Shown one piece after another: positions 62,192 to 64,000 of a stretch of DNA of 64,000 nucleotides (its first letter is position 1; each line of letters starts with the position of its first letter). The position numbers and the translations under genes were made by a program. Source of the DNA: Streptomyces lichenis (lineage in GTDB: Bacteria; Actinomycetota; Actinomycetes; Streptomycetales; Streptomycetaceae); assembly GCF_023218175.1 (NCBI RefSeq), contig NZ_JALPTH010000018.1, positions 101,645 to 165,644 of the forward strand. The letters run 5' to 3'. The notes below the pieces were generated by a model. It saw only the letters and a list, made by a program, of their open reading frames with translations, had not been told where the DNA came from and did no database searches.

Positions 62192-63823
62192 ATGACATCC
62201 GCATCCACCCCCGAGCCGGACGCCACCGGCCCCGGCAACGCCACCGAGTCCGGTGGACCGCGCGCCGGAGCCAGGGAGTGGCTGGGACTCGCCGTCCTGG
62301 CCTTACCCGCCATGCTGATCGTGATGGACATGACGGTGCTGCATCTGGCCGTCCCCCATCTCAGCGCGGACCTCGGCCCCACCGGCAACGAACTGCTGTG
62401 GATCACCGACATCTACGGCTTCCTGGTGGCCGGCTTCCTGATCACCATGGGCAACCTGGGTGACCGGATCGGCCGGCGGAAGCTGCTGCTGGCCGGTGCC
62501 GGCGCCTTCGCCGCCGCGTCCGTGCTGGCCGCCTACTCCAGCAGCCCCGAGACCCTGATCACCGCCCGCGCCCTGCTGGGCCTGGCCGGGGCGACCCTGA
62601 TGCCGTCCACCCTGTCGCTGCTGCGGGTGATGTTCCTGGACGAACGGCAGCGGACCATCGCCATCTCGGCGTGGATGATGTGCTTCACCGTGGGCGCCTC
62701 GATCGGCCCGCTGGTCGGCGGGGTGGTCCTGGAGCACTACTGGTGGGGCTCGGTCTTCCTCATCGGGGTGCCGGTGATGGCGCTGCTGCTGGTCCTCGGA
62801 CCGGTGCTACTGCCCGAGTACAAGTCCCCCTCGGCCGGGAAGCTGGACCTGGCCAGCTCGGTGCTCTCGCTGGCCGCGGTGCTGCCGGTGGTGTACGGGA
62901 TCAAGCAGCTGACCCGGGACGGCCTGGGCGTGCTCCCGGTGCTGGCCCTGCTGGTCGGCGTCGCCGCGGGCGTGGTCTTCCTGCGCCGCCAGCGCACCCT
63001 GGAGGACCCGTTCATCGACCTGGAGCTGTTCCACGAGGCGCGCTTCCGGGTCTCCCTCGGGGCCCTGGCCACCCTGTCGTTCGTGATGTTCGGCATCAAT
63101 CTCTTCATCGTGCAGTCGCTCCAACTGGTGCACGGGCTCTCGCCGCTGGAGGCGGGCCTGTGGAGCCTGCCCGGCAGCCTCGGCGGCGTGGCCGGCGCGA
63201 CCGCGGCCATCGCCGCGCTGCGCTGGGTGCGCCCGGCCTATGTGATGGCCGCCGTGCTGGCCCTCGCCGCGCTCGGAGCACTGCTGGTCGCCCTGGCCGG
63301 GCGGGACTTCGCACTGCTGGTGACGGGCCTGGCCGTGATGTCCACGGGCATCGCCCCCGCGCTCAACCTGGGCACCGACATGGTGGTCGGCTCCGCTCCC
63401 CCGGAGCGGGCGGGCGCCGCCTCCGCCGTCTCCGAGACCAGCAACGAGTTCGGCGGCGCGCTGGGCCTGGCCGTGCTGGGCAGCATCGGCACCGCCGTCT
63501 ACCGGGCCCGGGTCGAGGAGAACGCCCCCGCCGACCTGCCCGCCTCGGCCGCCGAACCGGCCCAGGACACCCTGGCCAAGGCGCTGTCCGCGGCCCAGGA
63601 GCTGCCCGGGGCGCTGGCCGGCCGCCTGGCGGACACCGCCCGGGAGGCCTTCACCAGCGGACTGACCGTCATCGCCCTGGTCGCCGCCCTGCTGGTCGCC
63701 GTCTCCGCGGTGCTGGTCGGCACCATGCTGCGGCACGTCCGCCCCAACGACGGCAACGACGGCAACGACGAGCGCGAGCCAGCAGCCCCCGACCGTACCG
63801 ACGCCGCCACCCGGACCGGCTGA
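62192..63823 (+). CDS. MFS drug exporter, DHA2/14-TM type, with TTA codon
   Basis: This 543-residue multidrug transporter starts WLGLAVLALPAMLIVMDMTV and has the loop-2/3 motif FLITMGNLGDRIGRRKLLLA, GLAGATLMPSTLSLLRVMFL and FTVGASIGPLVGGVVLEHYW. Fourteen helices are likely, as in QacA/EmrB exporters. Leu codon 38 (62303-62305) is TTA, so export is tied to bldA. Sharing an operon with rmlB, it is the probable exporter of the finished compound. ATG 62192 follows ACGGAG; the last 25 residues are hydrophilic. Confidence 0.9.
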   Translation: MTSASTPEPDATGPGNATESGGPRAGAREWLGLAVLALPAMLIVMDMTVLHLAVPHLSADLGPTGNELLWITDIYGFLVAGFLITMGNLGDRIGRRKLLLAGAGAFAAASVLAAYSSSPETLITARALLGLAGATLMPSTLSLLRVMFLDERQRTIAISAWMMCFTVGASIGPLVGGVVLEHYWWGSVFLIGVPVMALLLVLGPVLLPEYKSPSAGKLDLASSVLSLAAVLPVVYGIKQLTRDGLGVLPVLALLVGVAAGVVFLRRQRTLEDPFIDLELFHEARFRVSLGALATLSFVMFGINLFIVQSLQLVHGLSPLEAGLWSLPGSLGGVAGATAAIAALRWVRPAYVMAAVLALAALGALLVALAGRDFALLVTGLAVMSTGIAPALNLGTDMVVGSAPPERAGAASAVSETSNEFGGALGLAVLGSIGTAVYRARVEENAPADLPASAAEPAQDTLAKALSAAQELPGALAGRLADTAREAFTSGLTVIALVAALLVAVSAVLVGTMLRHVRPNDGNDGNDEREPAAPDRTDAATRTG

Positions 63824-63850
63824 CCGCGCCGTCCCCGTACCGACCCGCTC

Positions 63851-63891
63851 GCGGCCGCCCCCGCCCCTCACCGGCCCCCGGGGGCGGCCGC
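63851..63891 (+). terminator. Hairpin terminator after the exporter, 13-bp perfect stem
   Basis: GCGGCCGCCCCCG (63851-63863) pairs with CGGGGGCGGCCGC (63879-63891) around a 15-base loop. It ends the rmlB-exporter unit before metK. Confidence 0.65.
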
Positions 63892-63940
63892 CCCCACACC
63901 CCCCAACCCCGCACCGCCCCCGAAAGGAGACCTGGAGACC

Positions 63941-64000
63941 ATGCCCCGCCGCCTGTTCACCTCGGAGTCCGTGACCGAGGGCCACCCCGACAAGATCGCC
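63941..64000 (+). CDS. metK: S-adenosylmethionine synthetase, 5' end only
   Basis: The last 20 codons of the window read PRRLFTSESVTEGHPDKIA after ATG, the unmistakable N-terminus of SAM synthetase (methionine plus ATP to SAM), with GAAAGGAGA upstream. The gene continues beyond the window. Placement 117 bases after a cluster exporter, rather than in a housekeeping setting, suggests a second, cluster-linked copy feeding the cluster methyltransferases. Confidence 0.88.
   Translation, partial: MPRRLFTSESVTEGHPDKIA

Overview
The window is high-GC DNA of a Streptomyces (or very close actinomycete). The signs are extreme G/C at third codon positions, many GTG starts, ATGA/GTGA start-stop overlaps, rare TTA (bldA-type) codons, and Streptomyces families such as a LuxR-type LAL regulator, an orphan Imm49 protein and a DUF1906 secreted protein. 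No tRNA, rRNA, CRISPR array, integrase or insertion sequence was seen.

Positions 1-8604 are core chromosome. A cut-off peptide-type ABC substrate-binding lipoprotein, two SseB-family proteins and a P-loop ATPase lie on the minus strand. They are divergent from a glycine/serine module: tandem glycine riboswitch, gcvT, gcvH, glyA and sdaA. Positions 8605-23028 are mixed accessory and core genes: Imm49 beside a remnant of a universal-stress gene, permease plus UspA, a saccharopine-dehydrogenase-like enzyme divergent from a TetR regulator, a secreted Gly/Asp-rich protein, an Lrp regulator, a TTA-containing LAL regulator, a DUF1906 protein, and a three-gene membrane operon in which two proteins share an unusual Q/N/G motif.

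Positions 23165-28715 (minus) hold four luciferase-like flavin monooxygenase genes, one frameshifted, behind a 40-codon leader ORF that fits the actinobacterial cysteine-responsive leader type. This suggests an organosulfur-scavenging operon. Positions 29002-32545 hold a nitroreductase-like gene, an XRE gene broken by an in-frame stop, an anti-sigma-type ATPase with a small partner, and an NmrA-like reductase.

Positions 32862-63823 are a nearly complete biosynthetic gene cluster that I read as a glycosylated pyrrolobenzodiazepine (PBD) cluster of the sibiromycin type. (i) Tyrosine to hydropyrrole: dopa 2,3-dioxygenase-like VOC protein, heme tyrosine hydroxylase-like protein, F420-type reductase, PhzF-like isomerase. 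(ii) Tryptophan to substituted anthranilate: tryptophan dioxygenase, formamidase, kynurenine 3-monooxygenase, methyltransferase, kynureninase, FAD hydroxylase. (iii) Amino-deoxysugar: RmlA, RmlB, RmlC-like epimerase, RffA-type 4-aminotransferase, TylC3-type C-methyltransferase, a small methyltransferase, glycosyltransferase. (iv) Assembly: an A-T NRPS and a C-A-T-reductase NRPS, the usual PBD pair. (v) Self-protection, export and control: a short UvrA paralogue, a 14-TM exporter with a TTA codon, an atypical response regulator with a TTA codon, and a zinc-finger/HTH protein. A metK gene starts at the right edge and may supply SAM. Most genes are translationally coupled. The three methyltransferases and the lack of a visible gamma-glutamyltransferase make the exact product uncertain and possibly new.
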